A DNA stretch of 64,000 bases, from the NCBI RefSeq assembly GCF_023278565.1, contig NC_064677.1:3410001-3474000 (forward strand), written 5' to 3'. This DNA is from Colletotrichum lupini (lineage: Eukaryota > Ascomycota > Sordariomycetes > Glomerellales > Glomerellaceae). Below the pieces are notes generated by a model. That model was given only the letters and a program-made list of their open reading frames with translations, had not been told where the DNA came from and ran no database searches. This document shows, piece by piece, positions 35,414 through 46,881 of this stretch (the stretch's first letter is position 1; every line of letters begins with the position of its first letter). The position numbers and the translations under genes were made by a program.

Positions 35414-36134
35414 TTCTGCGAAGACGGTGACGCGAGGTGTCTTCTTGTTGCGGGTTGTGGCGGGTTTGGATTATACAATTGGAGCGTGTCGCGACTCGGC
35501 TGGGTGGTTGGAGGGACCAAAGGTGCGACTTTCTTAGAATTTTTTTCTATGCTTGGGAAGCGATAAGCTCACCGAGGCGGATGCGATAAGCTCGAGTGGG
35601 CCCGCTCCCCGCCATTCGATCTCACTGGCTGCAGGGGTCTGAATTCCGAGCCGAGACCCTTCCAACAGGTAGGTAAGTCTCGACGAACTTGCAACAAGGT
35701 ACCGCGCAGCAGGTAATCATCTGTTTTACTTTGACTTTCTAACTTCCTAGGAGACAATTGGATTACATTGTAGAGCGAGACATGAGTTGGCAATCTCAAA
35801 CGTGCAAACCGACCCAAGGTATGACTCGGTCGAATTGAACGTGAGCTGCAGCGTCAGAACAAGCCGCCAATATCGGTACTGTCCTCAATGCGCTTTTTGC
35901 AGTGCGGCACTGTGCCATCCCTGTCAAGAAAAATGGGCGACTGCCGTTATCGCACACCTTGCGTCGTCTAAATCTCTCTTCTCACCTCTTTCCCTGGTGA
36001 CTAACATTCTCTCATCAGGAAACTCACACAACTCCAGCATCACAGCAAGCCGTACCTGAGCCAATTGGCTCTCGAGCTTCCTCTCTTCTCCAGGTCCTTT
36101 TAGTCACAGCATTGGGCTGTCGCCAATTGTCAGA
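35414..36134. promoter_or_regulatory. Divergent promoter region LOC1 / ARG7
   Basis: 721 bases between outward-facing starts. TGACTCG at 35822-35828 differs by one base from the Gcn4/CPC1 core TGACTCA, which would suit an arginine-pathway gene, but a single near-match is weak. TACCT words occur near 35,670-35,715. Confidence 0.4.
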
Positions 36135-37517
36135 ATGGCGCAACCCGTCAAGAGGTTTCCCGGCCACTTGGCTCAGTTCGTGAGGTGCTACTCAGTCTCC
36201 GCCGAGAGCATTCCGGCCGCCAAGAAGAAGTACGTCCCGACGGAGGGCACCTATCCCAAGGGCTTCCAGGCCTCTGGTATTCTCGTTGGCGTGAAGCCGG
36301 GAAACAAGACGAAGCCCGATCTCGCTCTTCTCAGCTCAGACCGGCCCTGTGCCGCCGCCGCCGTCTTCACCAAGAACAAGTTCCAGGCGGCGCCCGTCAC
36401 CTTCAGCAGGGACTTACTCAAGAAGAAGGCCAACCGCGGCATCCGCAGCGTTCTCATCAACTCGGGATGCGCCAATGCCGTCACCGGAAAGGGAGGTCTC
36501 GAGGATGCTTCTCTGATGGCCAGCGCAGCCGATAAGGTTGTCGGAGGGGAGGGCGATGCGTCATCCACCATTGTCATGAGCACAGGAGTCATTGGACAGA
36601 GGCTGCCCATTGCCAAGATTGTCGATAACGTCCCAGCTGCCCAGGGAGCTCTGGGCTCCTCTCACAAGCACTGGCTGAGCTTTGCTACCGCCATCTGCAC
36701 GACCGATACGTTCCCGAAACTCATGTCAAAGACCTTCACGCTGCCTTCGTCACCAAATGTTGAATACCGCATCGCTGGAACCACCAAGGGCGCGGGTATG
36801 ATTCACCCCAATATGGCCACCCTTCTCGGAGTTGTTGCCACGGACGCGCCCATCTCGCCCGCTGTCATGCCTTCCGTCCTCAAGCACGCCGTCGACCGCT
36901 CATTCAACAGCATCACCATTGACGGAGACACTTCGACCAACGACACTCTCGCTCTGCTCGCCAACGGTGCTGCCGGCGGCAAGGAAATCTCCTCCGTGGA
37001 CTCACCCGACTACGCCGCCTTCCAGCAGGTCCTGACCGACTTCTCCATCGACCTGGCCAAGCTCATCGTCCGCGACGGCGAGGGCGCCACCAAGTTCGTC
37101 ACCATCCGCGTCGTCGAGTCCGCCAGCGAGGAGGCTGCGCGCAAGATTGCCAGCACCATTGCCAGGTCGCCCCTCGTGAAGACTGCGCTGTACGGACGGG
37201 ACGCCAACTGGGGCCGCATCCTGTGCGCGACCGGCTACTCGCTCGTGTCGGAGCCCGGCCAGGCCGTCAATGACGTCCCCGAGGTCACGCCCGAGAAGAC
37301 CAACGTCTCGTTCGTCCCTACCGACGGCACGCCTGAGCTGAAGCTCTTGGTCAACGGCGAGCCGGAGATGGTCGACGAGGCCAGGGCCTCGGAGATTTTG
37401 GAGCTGGAGGATCTAGAGATCTTGGTGAGGCTGGGAACTGGCGACAAGGAGGCAACATACTGGACTTGCGATTACAGTCACGAGTACATTACCATCAACG
37501 GTGACTACCGCACATAA
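36135..37517 (+). CDS. ARG7: Mitochondrial arginine biosynthesis bifunctional protein (ornithine acetyltransferase / acetylglutamate synthase)
   Basis: Intronless, 460 residues, from the first ATG ([20 protein letters not shown]). The Arg-containing N-terminus to about residue 25 looks like a mitochondrial presequence. The protein has the ArgJ fold motifs [23 protein letters not shown] and the self-cleavage site [14 protein letters not shown]. By family knowledge the chain splits between Ala228 and Thr229, and Thr229 becomes the nucleophile that carries the acetyl group. [13 protein letters not shown] and [10 protein letters not shown] are substrate-binding motifs, and the C-terminus [10 protein letters not shown] is typical. 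It recycles acetyl from acetylornithine to glutamate in the arginine pathway. A near-consensus Gcn4/CPC1 word lies about 310 bases upstream. Confidence 0.97.
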   Translation: MAQPVKRFPGHLAQFVRCYSVSAESIPAAKKKYVPTEGTYPKGFQASGILVGVKPGNKTKPDLALLSSDRPCAAAAVFTKNKFQAAPVTFSRDLLKKKANRGIRSVLINSGCANAVTGKGGLEDASLMASAADKVVGGEGDASSTIVMSTGVIGQRLPIAKIVDNVPAAQGALGSSHKHWLSFATAICTTDTFPKLMSKTFTLPSSPNVEYRIAGTTKGAGMIHPNMATLLGVVATDAPISPAVMPSVLKHAVDRSFNSITIDGDTSTNDTLALLANGAAGGKEISSVDSPDYAAFQQVLTDFSIDLAKLIVRDGEGATKFVTIRVVESASEEAARKIASTIARSPLVKTALYGRDANWGRILCATGYSLVSEPGQAVNDVPEVTPEKTNVSFVPTDGTPELKLLVNGEPEMVDEARASEILELEDLEILVRLGTGDKEATYWTCDYSHEYITINGDYRT

Positions 37518-38605
37518 AAGGGACGTGGTAAATCAACGGATTGGGGAAATAAAAGGCCTAGATTTTAGGTAGAGAGAGCTTGAAGCATTGTCATATTAGA
37601 AGAGCGTCTAAAAGGTAGGTCTTTGGCCATTGTTTGTCAAGGAAATAGACCAGCCAACCAATTGAATAATTACTATATCGTTTGATTCGTGTCGTCGACG
37701 GCATCGAAATGTTGTAAGCGCAAGGAATTCGGAATTGCGTACCACAGGAAAGAGTGAGCCAAGGCACCGGGAAAGTATCCCGCCGGCCTGAAGACCGCGC
37801 CGAGGCATCGGGGTTGGGTGCGGGCACTGCTATTGGAGGCCGGCACGACTGGCGCTCCCCCGCAACGGTGACGCGCCGAAGTGGCACCACCGCATTATCC
37901 TTACGGGGTGTCCGTACTTTCAGTTTTGTGAGAATTAATGAGCGCCGGGGAACAGTTCTAATCAGGAGGAACTGTCACTGAACACTAACAGTGAGTCCTG
38001 AAGCTACCTTAGTAGGTAATTGATTGTGGGCCGGGGTGATCCTAAGACAGGTATCTAGGTAATCTTACGATAGGACCGGAATCTGCCTCTATCGCCCTAG
38101 AAATGAAGTCCGTTTCGAACCCACCTCAACCCACCTTATGAGCAGTTTGGCAATAAACTATCCATGTGATCTAGGTAAGGAATCTTTTCAGCCCTCTGAG
38201 TAGATATGGCTAGTCAACCCAAAGGATGAGCCCAGCTATACGGCAGAAACCCACCGCTACAAATCTGGGGAGGGGCCTGGGGCCATTCTCAGACGCAGAG
38301 GGCGGAGGCGGAGGTTCAAAGGCGGCTACCCCAGGATCCCCACCTTTTGGGGGTCCCTACTCCCTAGGCAGCTCCAGACTCAACCTCGGCTTGCCGGCTC
38401 GTCCCATTGCTCGTCTACCGTACGATGAGACTAAACACTCCTCGTTCAAAAAGGGAGTAGATATCCATGCCCAATTGACGTTGTCCCCCATTTTCTGCAT
38501 CTCTGTACTCTTCCATATCTCCAAAACCTCGCAAATTCCCAACTCTGAGACGAATCAATCTTGTAACGTTCACCTCAATTCGCCTCGCTCACATTTTCCC
38601 CCAAG
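37518..38605. other. Intergenic: ARG7 3' flank and acyl-CoA dehydrogenase promoter
   Basis: 1088 bases between two plus-strand genes. Contains dispersed TACCT/AGGTA words at 37,990-38,180 and one CCTCGG at 38384-38389. No further gene was seen. Confidence 0.5.
38384..38389 (+). promoter_or_regulatory. Possible fatty-acid-response (FarA/FarB/Ctf1) site CCTCGG
   Basis: CCTCGG is the known core bound by FarA-type Zn2Cys6 regulators of fatty-acid genes in filamentous fungi. This single copy lies about 215 bases before the start of a peroxisomal-type acyl-CoA dehydrogenase. One six-base match could be chance. Confidence 0.3.
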
Positions 38606-40265
38606 ATGACGTCCAGAGTCCCAGCCATCGTAAGTCGCTAGTGCGGGGAGAGCTTCATCCCAGCTCAGGTACCCAAATTTTGGAAACCGCAACAGCATTG
38701 CTGACCCAGCTGTCACCGCCTTCCAGGTCCTGGATCGCCTCAGCGATCGCGCCAAAGAGGCGCTTGATCTCGTGGCCAAGTTTGTCGAAGAAGAGTGCAT
38801 CCCGTAAGCAAAATCTCCATCTACTACCCGTAAAAAACGCTGTCTCGCTTCGTCCACCGGCACTAAACATCCTATTTCCTGTGTGCAGAGCAGACCCCGT
38901 CCTAGACGCCCAGATTGGCCAGGGCGACGCGAGATGGGACCACCACCCAGCCATCGTCGACGACCTCAAGGTCAAGGCCAGGAAGTTGGGCCTGTGGAAC
39001 ATGTTCTTGCCAAAGGGCCACTACAAGGAGTCGCCCGGCTTCACGAATCTCGAGTACGGCCTCATGGCCGAGTGGCTCGGCAAGTCGCGCGTCGCCTCCG
39101 AGGCCGTCAACTGCGCCGCGCCCGACACGGGTAACATGGAGGTGCTGGCCAAGTACGGAAACGAGGAGCAAAAGGCAAAGTGGCTCAAGCCGTTGATGGA
39201 GGGCCAGATCCGCTCCGCGTTTTTGATGACGGAGCCCGAGGTTGCCTCGTCGGACGCGACCAACATTCAGCTCAGCATGCGCAAGGAGGGCAACGAATAC
39301 GTCCTGAATGGCTCGGTACGTTGGGGGACCCTACGCGTGTTCCAGCGTTCTGGAGTTTCATTGCTGACATGACAGTAGAAATGGTGGTCCAGCGGTGCAG
39401 GTGACCCCAGATGCTCGGTTTACATCGTCATGGGCAAGAGCGACGCAAACAACAAGGACCCCTACAGGCAACAATCCGTCATCCTCGTCCCCGCGGACAC
39501 AAAGGGCATCACCATCCACCGCATGCTGCAGGTCTACGGCTACGACGATGCGCCCCACGGCCATGGTCACGTTAGCTTCAAGGACGTCAGAGTCCCTGCC
39601 AGCAACTTGGTGCTCGGCGAGGGCCGCGGCTTTGAGATTATCCAGGGCAGACTTGGTCCCGGTCGCATCCACCACGCCATGCGTACCATTGGAGCAGTAG
39701 GTCCATCCACAAGTTTGTGTGTGACGGCTATAGACTAACGTGTACATCTCCCCAGGCCGAGCGAGCTCTCGAGTGGATGCTGATGCGCATCAACGACCCG
39801 ACCAAGACGCCGTTCGGCAAGCAGCTTAAGGAGCACGGCGTCATCCTCGAGTGGGTAGCCAAGTCCCGCATCGAGATCGACGCCGCCCGCCTGGTGGTCC
39901 TCAACGCGGCCATCAGGATGGACGACCTCGGCCCCAAGAAAGCGCTCAAGGAGATCGCCGAGGCAAAGGTGCTCGTCCCGCAGACGGCGCTGACCGTCAT
40001 CGACCGCGCCATCCAGTCGTTTGGCGCGGCCGGCGTCTGTCAGGACACGCCGCTGGCGGGCATGTGGGCCAACATTCGCACGCTGCGGCTCGCTGACGGA
40101 CCGGACGAGGTGCACCTGCAGCAGCTTGGCAAGAACGAGAACAAGAGGGGCAAGGAGGTCACGGACAAGATCCAGTGGCAGAAGCAGAAGACGGAGCAGC
40201 TGCATGCGCAGTACAAGACCTCGACGTTCCAACCTGGGGCCAAGATTACCAAGTCCAAGCTGTGA
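38606..40265 (+). CDS. ACAD10/11-like acyl-CoA dehydrogenase with C-terminal SKL peroxisomal signal
   Basis: Five exons: 38606-38629, 38727-38803, 38889-39315, 39379-39696 and 39756-40265, totalling 451 residues. It starts MTSRVPAIV and has the three acyl-CoA dehydrogenase parts: an N-terminal helical domain (about 5-130), a middle beta domain containing [18 protein letters not shown] and [11 protein letters not shown], and a C-terminal helical domain with [20 protein letters not shown]. The motif [10 protein letters not shown] places Asp396 where the catalytic Glu sits in medium-chain enzymes, as in the ACAD10/11 group. It oxidises acyl-CoA using FAD; the chain length or hydroxy-acyl preference is unknown. 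The last residues KSKL end in a PTS1, implying a peroxisomal location. Exon 4 follows a CAGTAG acceptor; only use of the second AG keeps the family sequence. Confidence 0.92.
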
Positions 40266-41615
40266 GGTTGCGTCGCGTCGCGTCGCCAGCTAGGCGTTTT
40301 TGTATAGTTGAATGCTATCTTTTTGTGTACAACGTCGTGAACGACAGGCCTTGGGTCAGTCTAGGCCCTGTCCCTCCCCAGATAGGATTGACAATTGGGA
40401 TGAGAGAAGTGATCTGCAACCCGTTGGCCCGCCGCCGCTCCATGTTCTCTGAGTCACACTAGTACCCCATTGTCTGGCCATGTGGAATTGAGTAGTTCAA
40501 GAGATCCTGCGGCATTAAGGTCCGGGAGGTGACGCTGCTAGTTACCTTGGAGATGGGCACGTTGGACAGCTCAGGACCGTTCATGCCGGCAGCATTGACC
40601 ACAGATGCAACCTCTCTCTTTCCCCGGTGGGACGGGAGATGGGGTCAGAGCCACTCCACAGACCGAGAACTAGGTAGCAAGGCAAGCAAGCATTGCCGTA
40701 GCTCTCGACTGCTTTGCTGTACAGAATTGATGGGCAAAAAGGATGTAATGGCAAGGAACCATAGCTGGCAACATAAGGTCCGGGGTGCTGGGTTGCCCAG
40801 GAAGCCCACTAGTAATCTAGAAGGAAAGGATGGAAAGGGAAGGGAAGCCTGACAGCGCATCCCATCCACACCTGTCCATCACACGGGCGACGGCCGATGG
40901 TCACAGCTTCCTGACTGACAAAGGCTCGGTGTCTCTTGGTGTCTTTTGTTCCTTAATACGGAGTACGGATACATACTGCATAGTGATGGGTAAGTGGTAA
41001 GTAAGGTAGCGTCGTCCCCTGGCAAGTTAGGCCGAGGACCCGCATTCCTTCCCACCCCTGAACCCCTGCACTATTATCTGCAGACTGCAGTTTCCCACAG
41101 CGCCGTCGCCGTTTCGATTAGCCCGTTGCCCCGTCAACATCCCAGAAAATTCGTTTACTTCGACACCCGGCAACTGCTCCACCCACTTTACCACCCAACG
41201 TGTGCCAGACAGGGCCTTTTCGTTGCTTTCCAAGTGAGAGGGAAGAGCGTGCATCTTTTTCACATCCATTCACGAACGTCATAAACACTCCACGGTAAAT
41301 CCTGTGCACCAGCGCAAGCACCCGTTAAGTACAAAGACCTTCTTCCTTCTCTACATTGGGACCCAAGCCACAGACCATCCAAATCCACCACCAGCACTTT
41401 ACACATCCATCTTCCTTTACCATCCCACTGCAAACCAGACCAGAACAAACCATCCATCCATCCATACACAGACACTCAAACACACACTTTGCGCCTTCAG
41501 CTTCACGCATCGAGCAGTAGAACCACCTTCCGAGTATACAGCACAAGCTCAGCATTGCGCATTGCATATACAGCAACCAAACCAAACCACCACACCACTC
41601 AAACCTCAAGCAAAC
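40266..41615. other. Intergenic: promoter and long leader of SPO12
   Basis: 1350 bases between two plus-strand genes. Contains ATACGGAGTACGGATAC near 40,960 and, at about 41,340-41,610, a C/A-rich tract free of long structure that is typical of fungal 5' leaders. No other gene was seen. Confidence 0.5.
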
Positions 41616-42103
41616 ATGTCTCCCAACGTACTCGGCGACAAGGACGTCAACGCCACCGTCGTGGTCAGTGACCCTCAGTCCACCAAGGACCTCAAGAGCA
41701 TGGAGTACCACCGCCAGGTCCTGCAGAACAAGATGGCCCAAGAGAAGTACGACAAACTACAGCCTCGCAGCAGTAACAAGAACAAAACTCTAAACTCCAT
41801 TGTCCTCGATAGGTCCAAGACGTACATCTCGCCATCTGACAACATCATGAGCCCTTGCACCGCTAAGCTCAGCGCCCTTCGCAACAAGCAGGTTGGCAAG
41901 TAAGTCATATCATCTTCCCGTAACAACCATGAAGTCTACCGACATTGTCTATTCCTGTCAAAGTATAACAGATGCTAATCTCTCTATCCAACAGGGTCAA
42001 GCCCAAGTCTCTTTTCGCCCAGACTTCTGCCAAGAAGCTCAGAAGCGACGCCGCCGTGTTCGGCGACCAAGCAGGCACGCCTACCAAAGACAGTGCCTTC
42101 TAG
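41616..42103 (+). CDS. SPO12: Spo12-family mitotic-exit protein
   Basis: Two exons: 41616-41899 and 41995-42103, giving 130 residues. The join is AA|G at a GTAAGT donor and CAACAG acceptor, with branch GCTAAT. The family core is SPSDNIMSPCTAKLSALRNK at about 72-91, followed after splicing by VKPKSLFAQTSAKKLR. Two Ser-Pro sites (Ser72 and Ser79) are expected Cdk targets. In yeast Spo12 is nucleolar and helps release Cdc14 in early anaphase (FEAR network). The start is the first ATG in frame; the frame stays open upstream through the C/A-rich leader but has no ATG. Confidence 0.88.
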
Positions 42104-42514
42104 GCAGCGTCGTCGCATCTTCTTCTGACCAAAACAACATAAAAGCTTCACTTCACTAATGAGATTGGCTCGCGGGTTGTTTTACTAGTTTTGTCTCTTC
42201 CATCTTTTGGGAAAAGAGACGCTGAATTTGCGCCTCTGCTGGCTTTTCCGGGCTGTTTTTGAGGGTGGGATAGGGTTCATTGGCGTTTTACGGGTAGACC
42301 GAAGTCTGACTCCAGGATAAGGGGTTGGGTTGTACTACACCATGACATGACACGAAACGATATCAGGCTTTTCTTTTGCTTCTCCACGACTAGGATTCTA
42401 GAAGGACTGTATTCGTCAGCCACCGCAAGATTGTCGGTCGGTATGAGCAGAATTTACAATTCCTCGTAACCTTTTTAAACCTATTTCTTATTTTTCATCT
42501 GATGAATTCATTTC
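42104..42514. other. Convergent intergenic space (SPO12 and RBG1 3' flanks)
   Basis: 411 bases between converging genes, T-rich in places. No gene seen. Confidence 0.5.
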
Positions 42515-44066
42515 TCATGCCTTCCACGCGCTCACGACGCAAACCACATCCTCATCTGCCACCGCATGTCCGAGTCCTACTCTCTGCGGGATATGCCTGG
42601 CACTCGCACCCCAGACGAGCGCGTACTTGAAGGTATCCTTGAGCGTCCTGTGAATGCGGTCGCACACGTCCTCGATGGTGCTATTGCTTCGCACGATGAG
42701 CGCCTCGCTGAAATCCGGATCGGCGCCTTGGCGCTTGGTGTAGATGCGGATCAGCTTGAGCTCCTCCCAGCAGCGGTCGACGACGTCCTGGATGCCGAGG
42801 TCGAGCTCGCACGACATGACGACGGTGTGGGGCTCGCGGGCGAGCTTGTCGAGGAAGTCGAGGGAGACGGAGTCGATCTTGTTGTAGACGTAGAGACACT
42901 TGATGTATTTTCGGTGGTCCTTCATGATGACGTCGATGAGGTCGTCGACGGTGGCGTACTCGTCGCGGACGAGGACCTCGCAGTTTAGGATCTTGTAGTC
43001 GCGGAGGATGTTGAAGACCATTTTCTCGTCCATGTTTTTGGGAGGGGACTGGAAGGTGATTTTCATGCCGCCTGCTTTTTTGGCTTTGAGGTAGATGTTT
43101 CTGCCACGGTTTCGTCAGACTCGAACGAATAGGGGAAGAGGAAACATCATCATCTTACGGTGGCTCTCTGTTGAGACGGATGCCCACGGCCTCCAATTCA
43201 GCCTCGAGCAGCGCCCTCTGCTCCGCCTTCTTGGTCGCGTCCAGCACCATGAGAATCATGTCACTCGTCTTGGCCGCCGAGATGACCTGCCGTCCTCTAC
43301 CCTTGCCCTCGGCGGCGCCCTCGATGATACCCGGCAGATCGAGCAGCTGGATCTCGGCGCCGCCGTACTCGAGGACGCCCGGAATGGCCGTGAGGGTCGT
43401 GAAGGCGTACGAGGCCACCTCTGATTTCGTCCGCGTGACCTTGGAGAGGAAGGTGGATTTGCCGACCGAGGGGAAGCCGACGAGGGCTATTCGGGCGTCG
43501 CCGGATTTGCTGACGTCGAAGCCTGCGCCGCCGCCGCCGCCTGCTCCTGGGCCTGGTTCGAGGAGTTGTGCTCGGAGACGGGCGAGTTTACTTTGTGTGT
43601 TTGTGAGAAAGGATGTTGAGTTGTGGTAGCTGAGGACTCACCCCTTTAGGAGACCAAGATGATATTCTTTGAAGGTCTGTTGTTAATCATGATTTGTTGC
43701 TTGATCCGGTTTATTTGACAAACATACCAGTCGCCTTGTTCTCTATAGGAAGTTAGCAAGAATTCTATGCGAATGCAACATTGCGCTCGGTCATCTCTCT
43801 CTCCGGTCATGTTCACGATCAACTTGTAGAAAGGCCATTCTCATTTCCCGTCGATTCTTCGAGTCTCTCCAAGTTGGCCAGAATGTAGATGAAATGACTT
43901 TTGAGAAATGACGCGAAGGCATGAGAGGATGCGTCTTACTTTGGGTCTTTCTCATCTCATCCTCAATCCTAGTGGCGCATCATCAGCCTCCCGCTCGCTT
44001 CGATTTCGTCGTGGTGGAGGTAGGGGGGTTTCCGTACTCCTTGATCTTTTCCGTAATGTTCACCAT
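42515..44066 (-). CDS. RBG1: DRG-family GTPase Rbg1/DRG1
   Basis: Six exons: 44038-44066, 43940-43968, 43728-43742, 43642-43666, 43159-43590 and 42515-43100 (29, 29, 15, 25, 432 and 586 bases), giving 371 residues, the family length. The first four exons splice to [20 protein letters not shown], then [20 protein letters not shown], the conserved HTH region. GTPase motifs are GFPSVGKST (G1, Lys77), DLPGIIEGA (G3) and YNKID (G4), followed by a C-terminal TGS domain ([11 protein letters not shown] to the end). Rbg1/DRG1 associates with translating ribosomes together with Tma46/DFRP1. It is divergent from CWC2. Exon 3 is only 15 bases, yet frame and family sequence both require it. Confidence 0.95.
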
Positions 44067-44480
44067 CTTGGCGATTTATGAGCTCAAAGTCCTGAAACTC
44101 TGACAAGTCCTATAAATCAAAAAGATGGTGATGAGCAATAAGCGCTTCGCTTTCTGATCGACGAGAGTCGGCTTCGCAAGTTCATGGTGGGGCAGGTTGA
44201 CCTCCCAAGGCATAGGAAGCGTGAAGCGTGTGGCAGAATTTACCGCGGGGCTGCGTTGGAGCGACAAGGGTCTCCACTCACCGCCCTCGAACCACTGAGA
44301 GTGCGCCATGGTCTGCGCCACAGCTTTATCGCGATAACAAATTTCCAAGCCTCGCCGCGTGCGCTCACTGTTGCCCCGTCGTCGACATCCATCCAAAAGG
44401 CACCCATCCACACTCGAGCTATCCGACCATCTCTCTACCACGACATCCACCGCATCGAAATACCCCTCAAGACCGCAACT
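44067..44480. promoter_or_regulatory. Divergent promoter RBG1 / CWC2
   Basis: 414 bases between outward-facing starts. A long antisense frame crosses it and CWC2 but is a shadow of the CWC2 coding sequence. No specific site was recognised. Confidence 0.5.
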
Positions 44481-45752
44481 ATGTCGGACGAAGTCGCGCA
44501 AGATCGACCCGAGGAGGTCGATGGCCCAGAGCCCGAGGACAACGCACAGGAGACAGCGCTGGCGACAACCACCACCGAGGTCGCCGCGCCGACAGAAAGA
44601 AAAGTAAAAAAGATCATCAGAAAGAAGAAGAGGCCGGCGCGCCCGCAAGTCGACCCGTCCTTCATCACCTCGGAGCCGCCGCCGCAGACGGGAACAATCT
44701 TCAACATCTGGTACAACAAGTGGTCCGGCGGCGACCGCGAGGATAAGTACCTCTCCAAGACGCACGCCAAGGGCCGCTGCAACGTCGCCAAAGACAGCGG
44801 ATACACGAGGGCCGATAAGGTCACGGGAAGCTACTTTTGTCTCTTTTTCGCGCGCGGAATATGCCCCAAGGGCCAGGACTGCGAGTACCTGCACCGCCTG
44901 CCGGGCATCCACGACATCTTCAACCCCAACGTCGACTGCTTTGGCCGGGACAAGCACTCCGATTACAGGGACGACATGGGTGGTGTCGGTAGTTTTATGA
45001 GGCAGAACCGTACGATTTACGTAGGAAGGATACACGTCACGGATGATATCGAGGAGATTGTGGCGCGTCACTTTGCGGAATGGGGCCAAGTTGAGCGAGG
45101 TAAGTTCAATGCAGGAATTCCGCGCCTGGACGCATGCTGACCTTTTTTCCATCTAGTTCGTGTGCTCAACACTCGCGGAGTCGCATTCATAACATACTCC
45201 AACGAGGCTAACGCACAATTCGCCAAGGAGGCTATGGCGCACCAGTCTCTGGACCACGAGGAGATCCTCAACGTGCGATGGGCGACCGCCGACCCGAATC
45301 CGATGGCACAGGCGCGCGAAGCGAGACGGATCGAAGAGCAGGCCGCCGAGGCCGTCCGACGCGCGCTCCCCGCGGAGTTCGTGGCCGAGATCGAGGGTAA
45401 GAACCCGGAGGCCAGGAAGAGGAGGAAGATCGAGAGCAGCTACGGGCTCGAGGGCTACGAGGCGCCGGACGAGGTCCATTTCGCGCGGGGCGCCAACGCC
45501 GTGAACCCCGTCGGCCGTGAGGGCCATGAGGTGGAGTACCAGGAGCGGCCTATGCTCGAGAACGGCGGCCAGGACCAGTACGATGGGTTGCCTATGCTTC
45601 AGCAGCAGCCGTCGATTGCGTCTGGCGGGATCTTCTCCAGCAGCACACTGGCGGCCCTCAACGCGTCCAAGGTCGCAGTGGCGTCGAAACCAAAGGTTGC
45701 TGTGTCTTCTGGGCCGTTGGTCGGCTACGGCAGCGACGATGATTCCGACTGA
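44481..45752 (+). CDS. CWC2: Pre-mRNA splicing factor Cwc2 (RBM22-like)
   Basis: Two exons: 44481-45099 and 45157-45752, giving 404 residues; the join VER|VRVLNT lies inside the RRM. After an acidic N-terminus and a basic patch (KKIIRKKKRPARP) comes the Torus region (TGTIFNIWYNKWSGGDRED), the C3H zinc finger (C-x7-C-x5-C-x3-H in CLFFARGICPKGQDCEYLH) and an RRM at about 176-255 (RNP2 IYVGRI, RNP1 RGVAFITY). Cwc2 is part of the Prp19-associated complex and contacts U6 snRNA and the 5' splice site near the catalytic core. The C-terminal 120 residues are low-complexity and end GYGSDDDSD. It is convergent with UREF, about 130 bases apart. Confidence 0.95.
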
Positions 45753-45880
45753 GCCCTAGGGTGGTTGGTTTTGTATGATTAATAAGGGGCAAGGAGAAAG
45801 AAAGAATAAAAGCGATCATGATACCCCATTTGAGAACGGAAACACATTGAAAGTAGAGAAGCCGAGTGAACAATAAATAA

Positions 45881-46881
45881 TCAACTGTTGAATATTCGTG
45901 AATACAGAACCTCGTGTCTGCCTATCCATAGATCCATCACCGGCATCGTCTGCCCGGCTCTCTCAACCGGCGTGCTCCACTCCCGCTCAATGGCGGCGGA
46001 AATGAGTTGCTGGACCTGTGTGCTCGCAAGCACCTTTTGCGCCTGGTAGGGCCCAAACATGCTGGCTCTCACGGCAGCTGAGATGAGGGCCTTGACGTGG
46101 CCCATCATGAAGATGTAGGCCGTCTGCTGGAGGGTGAGGCCCACGAGGTTACAGATTGCGCCAAAGAGGGGCGCCAGGTGAGCGAAGACAAGCGGGGGTT
46201 CAGCCTGGTCGTCTGCAGTCGCAGACACTGACCGCGAAGAGGTGGCCGTCTTTAGAAGCGCCGCGTACGGCTGGAGAGTCGCGACAACAGGGGTGGGGAG
46301 GGAGGACGCAAAGGAGCGTTCCCAGATGGAGAGGAGGGCGCGGCCCTGGGCGATGGAGGCGCGGCGGCCGACGGTGCAGATGATGGCGGCATCGAGCTCG
46401 TCGTCTAGGTCCGCGACATCGGAGGGGGAGCGGTGCGCTGCTAGAACGAAGGGCAGCGTCGTCGAGGCGTAGGCGGAGATGGATTCCGGGAGGAAGGTGT
46501 TGAAGGAGGAGCGGGGCCGGGTGTGGGCTAGGTAGGACTCGAGGCCGCTGCTGAAGGCGAAGGAGCCGAGGGGTAGGGCTGAGTCTGAGAGGAGGAGGAG
46601 GTAGTGGTTTGTTTGTGAGGGGGATGGTGGTACTGAATTCGTGTTAGTTGACTTGAGTTGTGAATAGTTTTGAGATGTACTCATAATGAAGATGTGTAGC
46701 TGGGGTTGAACTGACATGAGGGTTTTGATGAGATGCCTCGAGACGGTAGAGATTCGGCGGGTAGTTCCGTATGTCCTTTGAGATCGTTCAACTTTCCCCT
46801 GGCAGCCTTGAGGCGTGCCTCCAGCTCCAGGATCTCCTTCTCAGCATCGTCAACAGATCCATCCCGCGCCATTGAATCCAT
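45881..46881 (-). CDS. UREF: Urease accessory protein UreF with N-terminal coiled coil
   Basis: Two exons: 46716-46881 and 45881-46632, giving 305 residues. Exon 1 (MDSMARDGSVDDAEKEILEL) encodes a short predicted coiled coil, about residues 12-38. An 83-base intron (GTCAGT donor, AACTAACAC branch, TTCAG acceptor) joins KPS to LPPSPSQTNHY. The UreF core follows: LLLLSDSALPLGSFAFSSGL, then QGRALLSIWERSFAS and MGHVKALISAAVRASMFGPY. UreF, with UreD and UreG, delivers nickel to apo-urease. Reading only exon 2 from an internal ATG at 46717 would give a shorter protein, but frame, branch site and family extension support the two-exon form. It is divergent from the gene at 47,404. Confidence 0.9.

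Noticed and set aside
44076..45152. 358-residue antisense frame over CWC2
   Set aside because: Mirror of the CWC2 coding sequence; CWC2 itself is unmistakable.
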